A stretch of 6,189 nt of DNA from Bacteroidota bacterium. Its GTDB lineage: Bacteria > Bacteroidota > Ignavibacteria > UBA10030. Shown here in pieces: positions 1-6,154 of the stretch. Made by a program: the position numbers and the translations under genes. The DNA lies in contig JALONE010000074.1 in NCBI GenBank assembly GCA_025455125.1, positions 1-6,189 of the forward strand. The letters are read 5' to 3'. The notes under the pieces are model-generated. The model was given only the letters and a program-made list of their open reading frames with translations. It ran no database searches and was not told where the DNA came from. Numbering within the stretch: the first letter of the stretch is position 1; each line of letters starts with the position of its first letter.

Positions 1-441
1 GCTCTGTCCGAGCGTCTTCAACTCAAACTGGGCAGAGGCCACCATGGGGCTGGTCGGATACGCCGCGAGGAACGCCTCGTACGCTACGCGGGCCGAATCG
101 TACTGCTTCAGCTCATTCGCAAAGATGAATCCGACCATGAACGATGCATTCGACGACGTGCCGTGCGTCGGATGCTTCGTCACGAGCGTCCGGTAGTATT
201 CGATCGCCTTTGAGTAATTTCGCCGCGAGGTTTGCTCCAGTCCGCCGAGAGCGTAGAGCGCCTCGGGGGCACGAATTCCGGCTGGGTAGGCATCAAGCAC
301 GGCTTGATATGCTTCGATCGCCGGTTCCATTTCTTTTTCCTTGTGCAGCTGCGTCGCACGATACCAAAGGTCTTCCTCGGTGGGTTTCGAACAGCCGACC
401 AGGATCGTTGCGAGAACCAAGAGCGTGAACGCGTGTCGCAT
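1..441 (-). CDS. TPR-containing lipoprotein, N-terminal part (BamD/CpoB-like repeat protein)
   Basis: This is the first 147 codons of a gene whose 3' end lies outside the window. The protein begins with a short charged stretch (MRH), a hydrophobic segment (about residues 4-15) and a lipobox LVGC with Cys17, so it is predicted to be exported, lipidated at Cys17 and held at a membrane. The rest looks like tetratricopeptide helices. Units are visible around residues 25-53 (PAIEAYQAVLDAYP), 59-91 (KAIEYYRTLVTKHP) and 98-129 (DSARVAYEAFLAAYP), each ending in a Tyr/His-Pro turn. Such proteins act as protein-interaction scaffolds in envelope assembly (BamD, CpoB/YbgF), but the exact role here cannot be read from the sequence. 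The ATG at 441 is chosen because it places the signal peptide correctly and has AAGG-type purines just upstream. The gene starts 25 bp after the rsmB stop, so it is probably in the same transcript. The last visible residues (FELKTLGQS) suggest the end is near. Confidence 0.82.
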   Translation of the reverse strand, partial: MRHAFTLLVLATILVGCSKPTEEDLWYRATQLHKEKEMEPAIEAYQAVLDAYPAGIRAPEALYALGGLEQTSRRNYSKAIEYYRTLVTKHPTHGTSSNASFMVGFIFANELKQYDSARVAYEAFLAAYPTSPMVASAQFELKTLGQS

Positions 442-466
442 GGACCTTATCCTTTGATTCATCAAT

Positions 467-1804
467 TCAATTGGTTGAAGGGGCCTTTTGAAGAACAGCA
501 CAGAAGAATCCATCAGTTCCATGTCGGTGCGGAAGCAGCTTCACCCCCTGATCGCCAAGGGCGCTCTGAATCCCCAATCGCGTCGCCGTCTGGTGGGGCA
601 GTTGAACCTGATAGTCCGCATGCTGCCGCAGGAATTCCTCGACGATCTCTTCGTTTTCCTGCCGCAACAGCGTGCAGGTCGCATACACCAATCGCCCTCC
701 CGGCTTCACCAACGCGGCACAAGCCTGCAGGATATGCATCTGCTTTTCCGAGACCTCGGCCACCGTTTGTTCAGTGACACTCCACTTCATCCCCGGATTT
801 CTCCGGATCGTTCCGAGCCCGGTGCATGGTGCGTCGACGAACACGATATCAAAGTGCGATGCGAATGAACCCTGGAGTTCCTCGATATCATCCACCGCGT
901 GAATCCGGATGTTGGACGCGCACGCACGACGGGATCGTTTCTTCAGTTCCTCCAACCGATGCTGGCTCACATCCGCCGCATGGATCTCTCCGCGGTTCTT
1001 CATGATCGCCGAGAACGCCAAGCTCTTCCCGCCGGCCCCCGCGCATGCGTCGAGCAGCTTCGCCGTCGGCTTGGGATCGACCAGAAGCGCCAGCAGCTGG
1101 CTTCCTTCATCCTGAACCTCGAAGAATCCCTCTTTGAACGCAGGAACGGCGAACACGTTCATCCGCTTCGCCGCATTCAATCCAACGGGAGAGAGGGCCG
1201 TGGGATGGGTCTCCACGCCTTGCGTCGCAAGCGTCGCCGCACACGCGTCCCGGTCCTGATGCAGGGTGTTGACGCGCAACGTGATCGGGGCCTGCTGGTT
1301 CAGCGCCGCACAGATCTGTTCCGTTTCATCCGGGCCATATTCCTGCATGAATCGCGCAACCATCCAGTCCGGGAATGAGTACTGCAGTCCGATGCGCGCC
1401 GCCGGGTCATTGATATCATTGTCAACACGCAACGCGAGGCGCTCCAGGATGGAAGGAAGCTCATCGTTCAGACGGCTGCTCTTGACACGCGGGGCAAGCG
1501 TTTCTGCAGTGAGGGGGGGAGTGCGCTCCTGGCTGATGTGAAATGCGCTGATCGCAAGCAACACCTTGTCCTCGGGGAACAACTCGTCGCTCCAACCGCG
1601 CAATGCATGATCCACCTTCCATTCGCAGAGGCGGAGATGCCGTAACGTTCCATAGGTCGTCTCGGCGATGAAACGGCGATCATGCGAGCCGAGGTACTTG
1701 CGGGTGCGAAAGAATTGGTCGATCAGGCTGTCCGCCGGGCGTGACGAACCCAGGATCTGTCCCAGGATCTCTTGCACATGACCGACGAGGGAGGAGAGCT
1801 GCAT
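467..1804 (-). CDS. rsmB: 16S rRNA m5C967 methyltransferase RsmB (RsmB/NOP family)
   Basis: This 445-residue protein is close in length to E. coli RsmB (about 429). The family transfers a methyl group from S-adenosylmethionine to C5 of a cytosine in 16S rRNA (C967 in E. coli) in the cytoplasm. The N-terminal 140 residues or so look like the NusB-type RNA-binding domain (DRRFIAETTYGTLRHLR, residues 42-58). The Rossmann methyltransferase part follows: DEGSQL at 232-237, the SAM-binding loop LDACAGAGGK at 251-260, the acidic residue of AADVS near 278, DAPCTGLGTIRRNPGMKW from 324 with Cys327, and YATC at 374-377. Cys377 is the expected nucleophile and Cys327 the product-release cysteine, so both catalytic cysteines are present. 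The C-terminal HGTDGFF block is also typical. The gene starts 20 bp after the clpB stop and has no obvious Shine-Dalgarno sequence. The ATG at 1804 is the natural start given the size. Assignment to RsmB rather than another RsmB/NOP member rests on the NusB-like N-terminus. Confidence 0.9.
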   Translation of the reverse strand: MQLSSLVGHVQEILGQILGSSRPADSLIDQFFRTRKYLGSHDRRFIAETTYGTLRHLRLCEWKVDHALRGWSDELFPEDKVLLAISAFHISQERTPPLTAETLAPRVKSSRLNDELPSILERLALRVDNDINDPAARIGLQYSFPDWMVARFMQEYGPDETEQICAALNQQAPITLRVNTLHQDRDACAATLATQGVETHPTALSPVGLNAAKRMNVFAVPAFKEGFFEVQDEGSQLLALLVDPKPTAKLLDACAGAGGKSLAFSAIMKNRGEIHAADVSQHRLEELKKRSRRACASNIRIHAVDDIEELQGSFASHFDIVFVDAPCTGLGTIRRNPGMKWSVTEQTVAEVSEKQMHILQACAALVKPGGRLVYATCTLLRQENEEIVEEFLRQHADYQVQLPHQTATRLGIQSALGDQGVKLLPHRHGTDGFFCAVLQKAPSTN

Positions 1805-1824
1805 TTGACCATAATACGGAAAAA

Positions 1825-4440
1825 TCAGGAGGGAGTCACAAACTCGATCATTCCCCGGTTGTCGGTTTGAACCCGGATGGTATCGCCGTCGCCGATCGTT
1901 CCTTCCAGCAACTTCTCCGACAAGGCATTGATGACATGCTTCTGGATCACCCGCTTCATCGGACGCGCTCCGAAGGTCGGATCGTAGCCGATCGTCGCAA
2001 GCCGCGCCTTCGCTTCGGGCGTGAAGATCAGTGTGATCCCCTTTTCGGCAACCATTTGCTGAACGCGCCTAAGGTTCATTTCGACGATCTGCGCGAGGTC
2101 TTTCATCGTCAGCGGCTTGAACAAGATCACCTCGTCGACCCGGTTGAGAAACTCAGGACGAATCGTCTGTCGCAAAAGGTCGAACAGCTTCACCCGCAAC
2201 TCGCCCAGCAGGTCTTCACGGTTCTCCTCCGTCAGTTGTGTCATTTCCTCCTGAATCAAATGTGAACCAAGATTCGAGGTCATGATGACGATGGTGTTCT
2301 TGAAGTTCACCGTGTGTCCTTTGCTGTCGGTCAACCGGCCTTCGTCGAGCAGTTGAAGCAACACGTTGAACACCTCGGGATGCGCTTTTTCTATCTCGTC
2401 GAGCAGAACGACCGAATATGGCTTCCGGCGCACCGCTTCCGTCAATTGTCCGCCTTCGTCATATCCAACATAGCCCGGAGGTGCACCGATGAGCCGCGAC
2501 ACGGAGAACTTCTCCATGTACTCGCTCATGTCGATGCGCACGACGGCGTTCTCATCATTGAAGAGCAATTCAGCCAGCGCTTTGGCGAGCTCGGTCTTGC
2601 CGACACCGGTGCTTCCGAGAAAGATGAATGAGCCGATGGGTCGCCGTTCGTCCTGCAAGCCAGCACGGCTCCGACGGATGGCGTCCGCGACGGCTTTGAC
2701 GGCATCTTCCTGATCAACGAGTCGTTCATGAATCCGGTCTTCGAGATGGAGCAGTTTGGACCGCTCGCTTTCCAGCATCCGCTGTACCGGGATCCCGGTC
2801 CACTTCGCGACAATCTCGGCAATGTCCTCGGCATCGACCTCTTCCTTGAGCATCTTCTGCTCGCGCTGAACCTCGTTCAAACGCTCGGACGCTTCCTTCA
2901 ATTTCTTTTCCAGCGCGACGATCACACCATAGCGCAGTTCGGCGACACGCGCAAGATTTCCAACGCGCTCCTGCGATTCCGCCTCGGTCTTCGCCGATTC
3001 GATCTCCTCCTTCATCCGTCGGATCGATTGGATGAGGTCCTTCTCGAGCGTCCAGTGCGCCTTCAACGCATTCCGCTGCTGATTCACTTCGGCCAGTTCC
3101 CGCTCGATATCCTCCCGGCGTATCTTTGAATCCTCGTCCTTCTCCCGTCGAACCGCTTCGCGTTCGATCTCCAGTTGCTTGATGCGCCGTTCGACAGAAT
3201 CGAGTTCCTCCGGCATCGAATCGATCTCGATGCGCAGTTTGGACGCCGACTCGTCGACGAGGTCGATCGCCTTGTCCGGGAGAAAACGGTCCGATATGTA
3301 GCGGTGGCTCAATTGTGTCGCGGCCACGATAGCGCCGTCCGTAATGCGGACGCCGTGATGGACCTCGTAGCGTTCCTTGAGTCCGCGGAGGATCGAGATC
3401 GTGTCTTCAACGCTCGGTTCGTCGACCAGGACAGGTTGGAACCTGCGCTCCAGCGCGGGGTCCTTTTCGATGTATTTTCGGTATTCATCGATGGTCGTCG
3501 CCCCAATCGCCCGCAGATCGCCGCGCGCCAGCGCGGGCTTCAGCATGTTCGCCGCATCGACCGATCCCTGCGCGGCACCAGCTCCGACCAGCGTGTGAAG
3601 TTCGTCGATGAACAGAATGATCTCTCCGTTCGAATCGGTCACTTCCTTGAGCACCGCCTTCAACCGCTCTTCAAACTGGCCGCGGAAGCTGGTCCCCGCA
3701 ACCAATGCCCCCATGTCGAGAGCCACGAGCCGCTTCGACTTCAGGGTCTCGGGAACGTCGCCCTGGACGATGCGATGCGCGATGCCCTCTGCGATCGCGG
3801 TCTTTCCGACTCCCGGGTCGCCGATGAGAACCGGATTGTTCTTCGTGCGGCGGGAGAGAACCTGCAGGACGCGGCGAATCTCTTCCTCCCTCCCGATGAC
3901 GGGATCGAGCTTTCCGCGCCGGGCTAGTTCATTCAAGTCCCGGCCGAATCGCGTCAGCGATTGATACTTGTCTTCCGGCATTTGATCGGAGACGCGCTGA
4001 TTTCCGCGGATCTCTTTGAGCGCCTTGAACAACGATTCCCTGGTCACGCCCGCATCCGCGAGCAATGCAGCCGCGTTCGTCTTGCCTGCAAGTGATGCCA
4101 GCAGGAGATGTTCCGTGCTGACGAATTCGTCCCTCAGCTGTTGCGCCTCCTTCCCCGCCGCTTCCAGCAGTTGTCCCAACGGATTCGACAGATGCTGACT
4201 CGCGACACTCGCCCCCTGAACCTTCGGAAGCCGCTCGATCGCCTCATTCAACTTGATCTTCAGATAGTTGACGTTTGCCCCGACCTTCTGCAGCAATGGC
4301 GGGACGGTTCCGTCGCTATCCTGAACAAGCGCCGCAAGCAAATGCTCCGGCTCGATGACTTGATTGGAATAGCTGGAGGCGATCTCCTGAGCATTCTGGA
4401 GGGCTTCCTGAGACTTGATCGTGAATTTATTGAGGTTCAT
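1825..4440 (-). CDS. clpB: ATP-dependent disaggregase ClpB (Hsp100)
   Basis: ClpB is a hexameric AAA+ unfoldase that pulls aggregated proteins through its pore together with DnaK/DnaJ/GrpE. From the ATG at 4440 the protein has 871 residues, the usual size. In order it shows: the double Clp-N domain (residues 3-145); NBD1 with Walker A GDPGVGKT (207-214), Walker B FIDELH (277-282) and arginine fingers ERR (331-333); a charged coiled-coil M domain (about 402-522), which separates ClpB from ClpA/ClpX; and NBD2 with Walker A GSTGVGKT (609-616), pore loop GYVG (656-659), Walker B VVLLDE (677-682), arginine finger 767 and sensor-2 GAR (824-826). All catalytic motifs are intact. Pore loop 1 reads SFRG, where KYRG is common. 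A GTG at 4464 would add eight residues, but these are encoded by intergenic heptamer repeats. MNLNKFTIKSQEALQNAQ is the family's usual N-terminus, so ATG 4440 is preferred although no Shine-Dalgarno precedes it. It lies downstream of dnaK and 20 bp ahead of rsmB. Confidence 0.97.
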   Translation of the reverse strand: MNLNKFTIKSQEALQNAQEIASSYSNQVIEPEHLLAALVQDSDGTVPPLLQKVGANVNYLKIKLNEAIERLPKVQGASVASQHLSNPLGQLLEAAGKEAQQLRDEFVSTEHLLLASLAGKTNAAALLADAGVTRESLFKALKEIRGNQRVSDQMPEDKYQSLTRFGRDLNELARRGKLDPVIGREEEIRRVLQVLSRRTKNNPVLIGDPGVGKTAIAEGIAHRIVQGDVPETLKSKRLVALDMGALVAGTSFRGQFEERLKAVLKEVTDSNGEIILFIDELHTLVGAGAAQGSVDAANMLKPALARGDLRAIGATTIDEYRKYIEKDPALERRFQPVLVDEPSVEDTISILRGLKERYEVHHGVRITDGAIVAATQLSHRYISDRFLPDKAIDLVDESASKLRIEIDSMPEELDSVERRIKQLEIEREAVRREKDEDSKIRREDIERELAEVNQQRNALKAHWTLEKDLIQSIRRMKEEIESAKTEAESQERVGNLARVAELRYGVIVALEKKLKEASERLNEVQREQKMLKEEVDAEDIAEIVAKWTGIPVQRMLESERSKLLHLEDRIHERLVDQEDAVKAVADAIRRSRAGLQDERRPIGSFIFLGSTGVGKTELAKALAELLFNDENAVVRIDMSEYMEKFSVSRLIGAPPGYVGYDEGGQLTEAVRRKPYSVVLLDEIEKAHPEVFNVLLQLLDEGRLTDSKGHTVNFKNTIVIMTSNLGSHLIQEEMTQLTEENREDLLGELRVKLFDLLRQTIRPEFLNRVDEVILFKPLTMKDLAQIVEMNLRRVQQMVAEKGITLIFTPEAKARLATIGYDPTFGARPMKRVIQKHVINALSEKLLEGTIGDGDTIRVQTDNRGMIEFVTPS

Positions 4441-4489
4441 GTTGAAGTAAGGAGTAGCAAGCACTGAGTATCAAGTATGAGGACTGAAG
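4441..4489 (-). repeat. Heptamer repeat array B, abutting the clpB start codon
   Basis: On the minus strand these 49 bases divide exactly into seven 7-base units: CTTCAGT, CCTCATA, CTTGATA, CTCAGTG, CTTGCTA, CTCCTTA, CTTCAAC. All begin with C plus T or C, and most follow a CTTNNTA pattern. The next three bases are the clpB ATG. The period is visible directly. A degenerate 7-bp tandem repeat in a spacer resembles the short tandemly repeated heptanucleotides known from cyanobacteria, but relation to those is not shown. The array forms the entire proximal leader of clpB. Confidence 0.7.
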
Positions 4490-4518
4490 ATCTGGAGAAT
4501 GTACTGTGTTCAGGCAAA

Positions 4519-4542
4519 GAAGGCGAGGTCTCCCTCGCCTTC
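4519..4542 (-). terminator. Perfect 10-bp GC-rich hairpin with GAGA tetraloop (possible dnaK terminator)
   Basis: GAAGGCGAGG at 4519-4528 is the exact reverse complement of CCTCGCCTTC at 4533-4542, with four bases between. In minus-strand RNA the loop is GAGA, a GNRA tetraloop closed by a G-C pair, so the fold should be stable. It is followed on the minus strand only by TTTGCC, a short U run. It may therefore be a weak intrinsic terminator after dnaK, a transcript-end stabiliser, or simply the core of the surrounding repeat element. On the plus strand no T run follows, so a plus-strand terminator is unlikely. Confidence 0.45.
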
Positions 4543-4553
4543 CATACCCCAGA

Positions 4554-4595
4554 TCACTGGCCTCTGACAACTGACCACTGACTACTGATAACTGT
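4554..4595 (-). repeat. Heptamer repeat array A, just after the dnaK stop
   Basis: Six 7-base units fill these 42 bases. On the minus strand they read ACAGTTA, TCAGTAG, TCAGTGG, TCAGTTG, TCAGAGG, CCAGTGA, with consensus TCAGTNG. The array begins six bases after the dnaK stop codon. Translated, such arrays give QLSVVSGQLS-like peptides, a common source of spurious short ORFs. One such ORF (minus strand, 4427-4612) crosses this whole spacer and is not a gene. Confidence 0.75.
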
Positions 4596-4601
4596 CTTTT
4601 C

Positions 4602-6122
4602 TCACTTGTCATCTACCACTTCGAAGTCGGCATTTTCGACCTTCTTTCCTCCCTGCTCGGCGCCGCCCTGCTGCTGCTGCGCGTCGGGTCCGGGTGTCGG
4701 TCCTTGGCCGCCGCCCGCCGCCGCCTGCTGTCCCTTCACCGATTCGTACATCTTCGAGGACACATCGTTCCACGCTGCGTTGAGCGCTTCCATTTTAGTT
4801 TTGATCTCGGACATGTTGTTCGATTTGATCGCCTCTTCCAACGCATTCGCTGCGGACTCGATCTTCTCTTTCGCATCCGAAGGCATCTTGTCGCTGAGTT
4901 CCTTCACCTGCTTGCGCGTCTGGAAGACAAGATTATCCGCCTGGTTCTTGGTCTCGATCTCCTCTTTGCGCTTCTTGTCCTCGCTGGCGTGCGACTGCGC
5001 ATCGTTCTTCATCTTCTCGATCTCTTCCTTCGTGAGACCGCTCGACGACGTGATGCGGATGGACTGCTCCTTGCTCGTCGCCTTGTCCTTTGCGGAAACG
5101 TGCAGAAGTCCGTTCGCATCGATATCAAACGTCACTTCGATCTGCGGAACGCCGCGCGGTGCAGGGGGAATACCGTCCAGATGGAACCGGCCAAGCGTCC
5201 GGTTGTCCACCGCCATGGGACGCTCGCCCTGCAGGACGTGAATTTCGACCGACGGCTGACTGTCTGACGCGGTTGAAAAGACCTCGCTCTTTCGTGTCGG
5301 AATCGTCGTGTTCGCCTGGATCATCGGCGTCATCACGCCACCCAGGGTCTCGATGCCGAGCGTCAATGGGGTGACGTCGAGCAGGAGCACATCCGTGACG
5401 TCGCCGGAAAGGACACCACCTTGGATGGCGGCTCCGATGGCAACAACCTCGTCCGGATTGACCCCCTTGTGCCCTTCCCTGCCGAAGATGTCCTTCACGA
5501 GCTGCTGCACGCGAGGAACACGGGTCATCCCGCCGACGAGAATGACCTCGTCGATCTGGCTCGGCGCAAGCCCGGCATCCTTCATCGCCTTTTCAACGGG
5601 CGGGATGCAGCGCTTGATGAGATCCTCAACCAATTGCTCAAACTTCGCCCGGGTCAGCGTGAGGTTGAGGTGCTTCGGCCCTTCGGCCGTGGCAGTGATG
5701 AAGGGAAGATTGATCTCGGACTGCATCAGCTGAGAGAGTTCGATCTTGGCCTTCTCTGCGGCTTCGCGCAGGCGCTGGAGCGCCATCGGATCCTTCCGCA
5801 GGTCGATTCCGTCCGACTTCTTGAACTCGTCAGCGATGTAGTCAAGGATACGCATATCGAAGTTATCGCCGCCGAGGTGCGTATCGCCATTGGTCGACTT
5901 GACCTCGAACACCCCTTCGCCGAGTTCCAACACCGAGATATCAAACGTCCCTCCGCCGAGGTCGAACACGGCGACCTTCAGGTCCTTCCCCTTCTTATCG
6001 AGACCGTAGGCCAACGCTGCGGCGGTCGGCTCATTGATGATGCGGCGGACATTGAGACCCGCTATATCTCCCGCTTCCTTCGTCGCTTGGGGGTGAAAAC
6101 CAAGTGGTATTTGCAGCCCCAT
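4602..6122 (-). CDS. dnaK: Chaperone DnaK (Hsp70), 5'-truncated; N-terminal ATPase lobe missing
   Basis: Hsp70 binds exposed hydrophobic peptides under ATP control and hands aggregates to ClpB. The open frame is 506 codons from an ATG at 6122, but only from the Gln at 6089 onward (495 residues) is it DnaK. It matches from the equivalent of E. coli Q152: QATKEAGDIAGL, INEPTAAALAYG, phosphate-2 motif FDLGGGTFD (residues 53-61 of the ORF), adenosine motif VILVGGMTRVP (193-203), linker DVLLLDVTPLTLG (244-256), then the substrate-binding sheet, helical lid, a Gly/Gln-rich tail and the terminal EVVDDK. The lost part, about 151 residues, carries phosphate-1 (GIDLGTTNS), the catalytic lysine (K70 in E. 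coli), Pro143 and Arg151. The product as drawn therefore could not work as an ATPase. The first 11 codons are an out-of-frame reading of transposase DNA, and the ATG at 6122 has no family support. It is either a pseudogene or an assembly chimera of an intact dnaK. Confidence 0.93.
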   Translation of the reverse strand: MGLQIPLGFHPQATKEAGDIAGLNVRRIINEPTAAALAYGLDKKGKDLKVAVFDLGGGTFDISVLELGEGVFEVKSTNGDTHLGGDNFDMRILDYIADEFKKSDGIDLRKDPMALQRLREAAEKAKIELSQLMQSEINLPFITATAEGPKHLNLTLTRAKFEQLVEDLIKRCIPPVEKAMKDAGLAPSQIDEVILVGGMTRVPRVQQLVKDIFGREGHKGVNPDEVVAIGAAIQGGVLSGDVTDVLLLDVTPLTLGIETLGGVMTPMIQANTTIPTRKSEVFSTASDSQPSVEIHVLQGERPMAVDNRTLGRFHLDGIPPAPRGVPQIEVTFDIDANGLLHVSAKDKATSKEQSIRITSSSGLTKEEIEKMKNDAQSHASEDKKRKEEIETKNQADNLVFQTRKQVKELSDKMPSDAKEKIESAANALEEAIKSNNMSEIKTKMEALNAAWNDVSSKMYESVKGQQAAAGGGQGPTPGPDAQQQQGGAEQGGKKVENADFEVVDDK

Positions 6123-6154
6123 CTCGTATGACTCAGCCTCTGGTACTCTTTCAT
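6062..6154 (-). pseudogene. tnpA: IS200/IS605-family Y1 transposase TnpA, N-terminal fragment
   Basis: Starting at the ATG at 6154, the minus strand encodes a 27-residue segment containing RLSHTRWGCKYHLVFTPK followed by RRRK. This is the N-terminus of IS200-type TnpA (Salmonella IS200 has SLAHTRWNCKYHIVFAPK followed by YRRQ). These enzymes are small HUH single-strand transposases whose HUH motif and catalytic tyrosine lie further on; neither is present here. After Lys27 (ending at 6074) the frame continues for three residues of dnaK DNA and stops at TAG (6064-6062). The frame overlaps the DnaK frame in another register. The start is supported by a strong AAAGGAG seven bases upstream. The fragment is too short for family tables to resolve a subgroup, but the motif is distinctive. 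Confidence 0.85.

Larger units (their letters stand above)
4441..4601. other. dnaK-clpB intergenic region, composite repeat element
   Basis: The spacer is almost fully accounted for by array A, a central segment with the GNRA hairpin, and array B. The hairpin is bracketed by a further 7-bp inverted repeat, GATCTGG at 4489-4495 and CCAGATC at 4549-4555. I see no CIRCE-type inverted repeat (the HrcA operator) and no convincing sigma-70 -35/-10 pair for clpB. How clpB is transcribed, by readthrough from dnaK or from a promoter of unfamiliar type, cannot be decided here. Confidence 0.6.

Noticed and set aside
899..1378. 159-codon plus-strand ORF opposite rsmB
   Set aside because: Shadow frame inside a gene with all family motifs intact; low-complexity Arg-rich peptide with no known domain.
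3175..3927. 250-codon open frame on the plus strand
   Set aside because: It lies wholly opposite clpB, has no recognisable domain and is rich in Arg/Asp/Leu as expected from antisense of a GC-rich coding sequence.
4441..4480. TTGATA with a TTACTT-like -10 as a clpB promoter
   Set aside because: The boxes are poor matches and arise from the 7-bp repeat itself, so they are not independent evidence.
4441..4601. CIRCE/HrcA operator or a CRISPR-like array in the spacer
   Set aside because: No TTAGCACTC/GAGTGCTAA inverted repeat is present, and the repeat units are contiguous 7-mers without spacers.
4427..4612. 61-codon minus-strand ORF across the dnaK-clpB spacer
   Set aside because: Its peptide (QLSVVSGQLS and similar) is the translation of the heptamer repeats; it overlaps both neighbours' ends and has no coding character.
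6062..6122. A genuine novel DnaK variant with a new N-terminus MGLQIPLGFHP
   Set aside because: Those residues are an out-of-frame reading of DNA that encodes a recognisable IS200-type transposase start in another register.
5421..6131. 236-codon open frame on the plus strand opposite dnaK
   Set aside because: Antisense ORFs opposite dnaK are a well-known by-product of its codon bias. This one even crosses the transposase junction, with no domain on either side.
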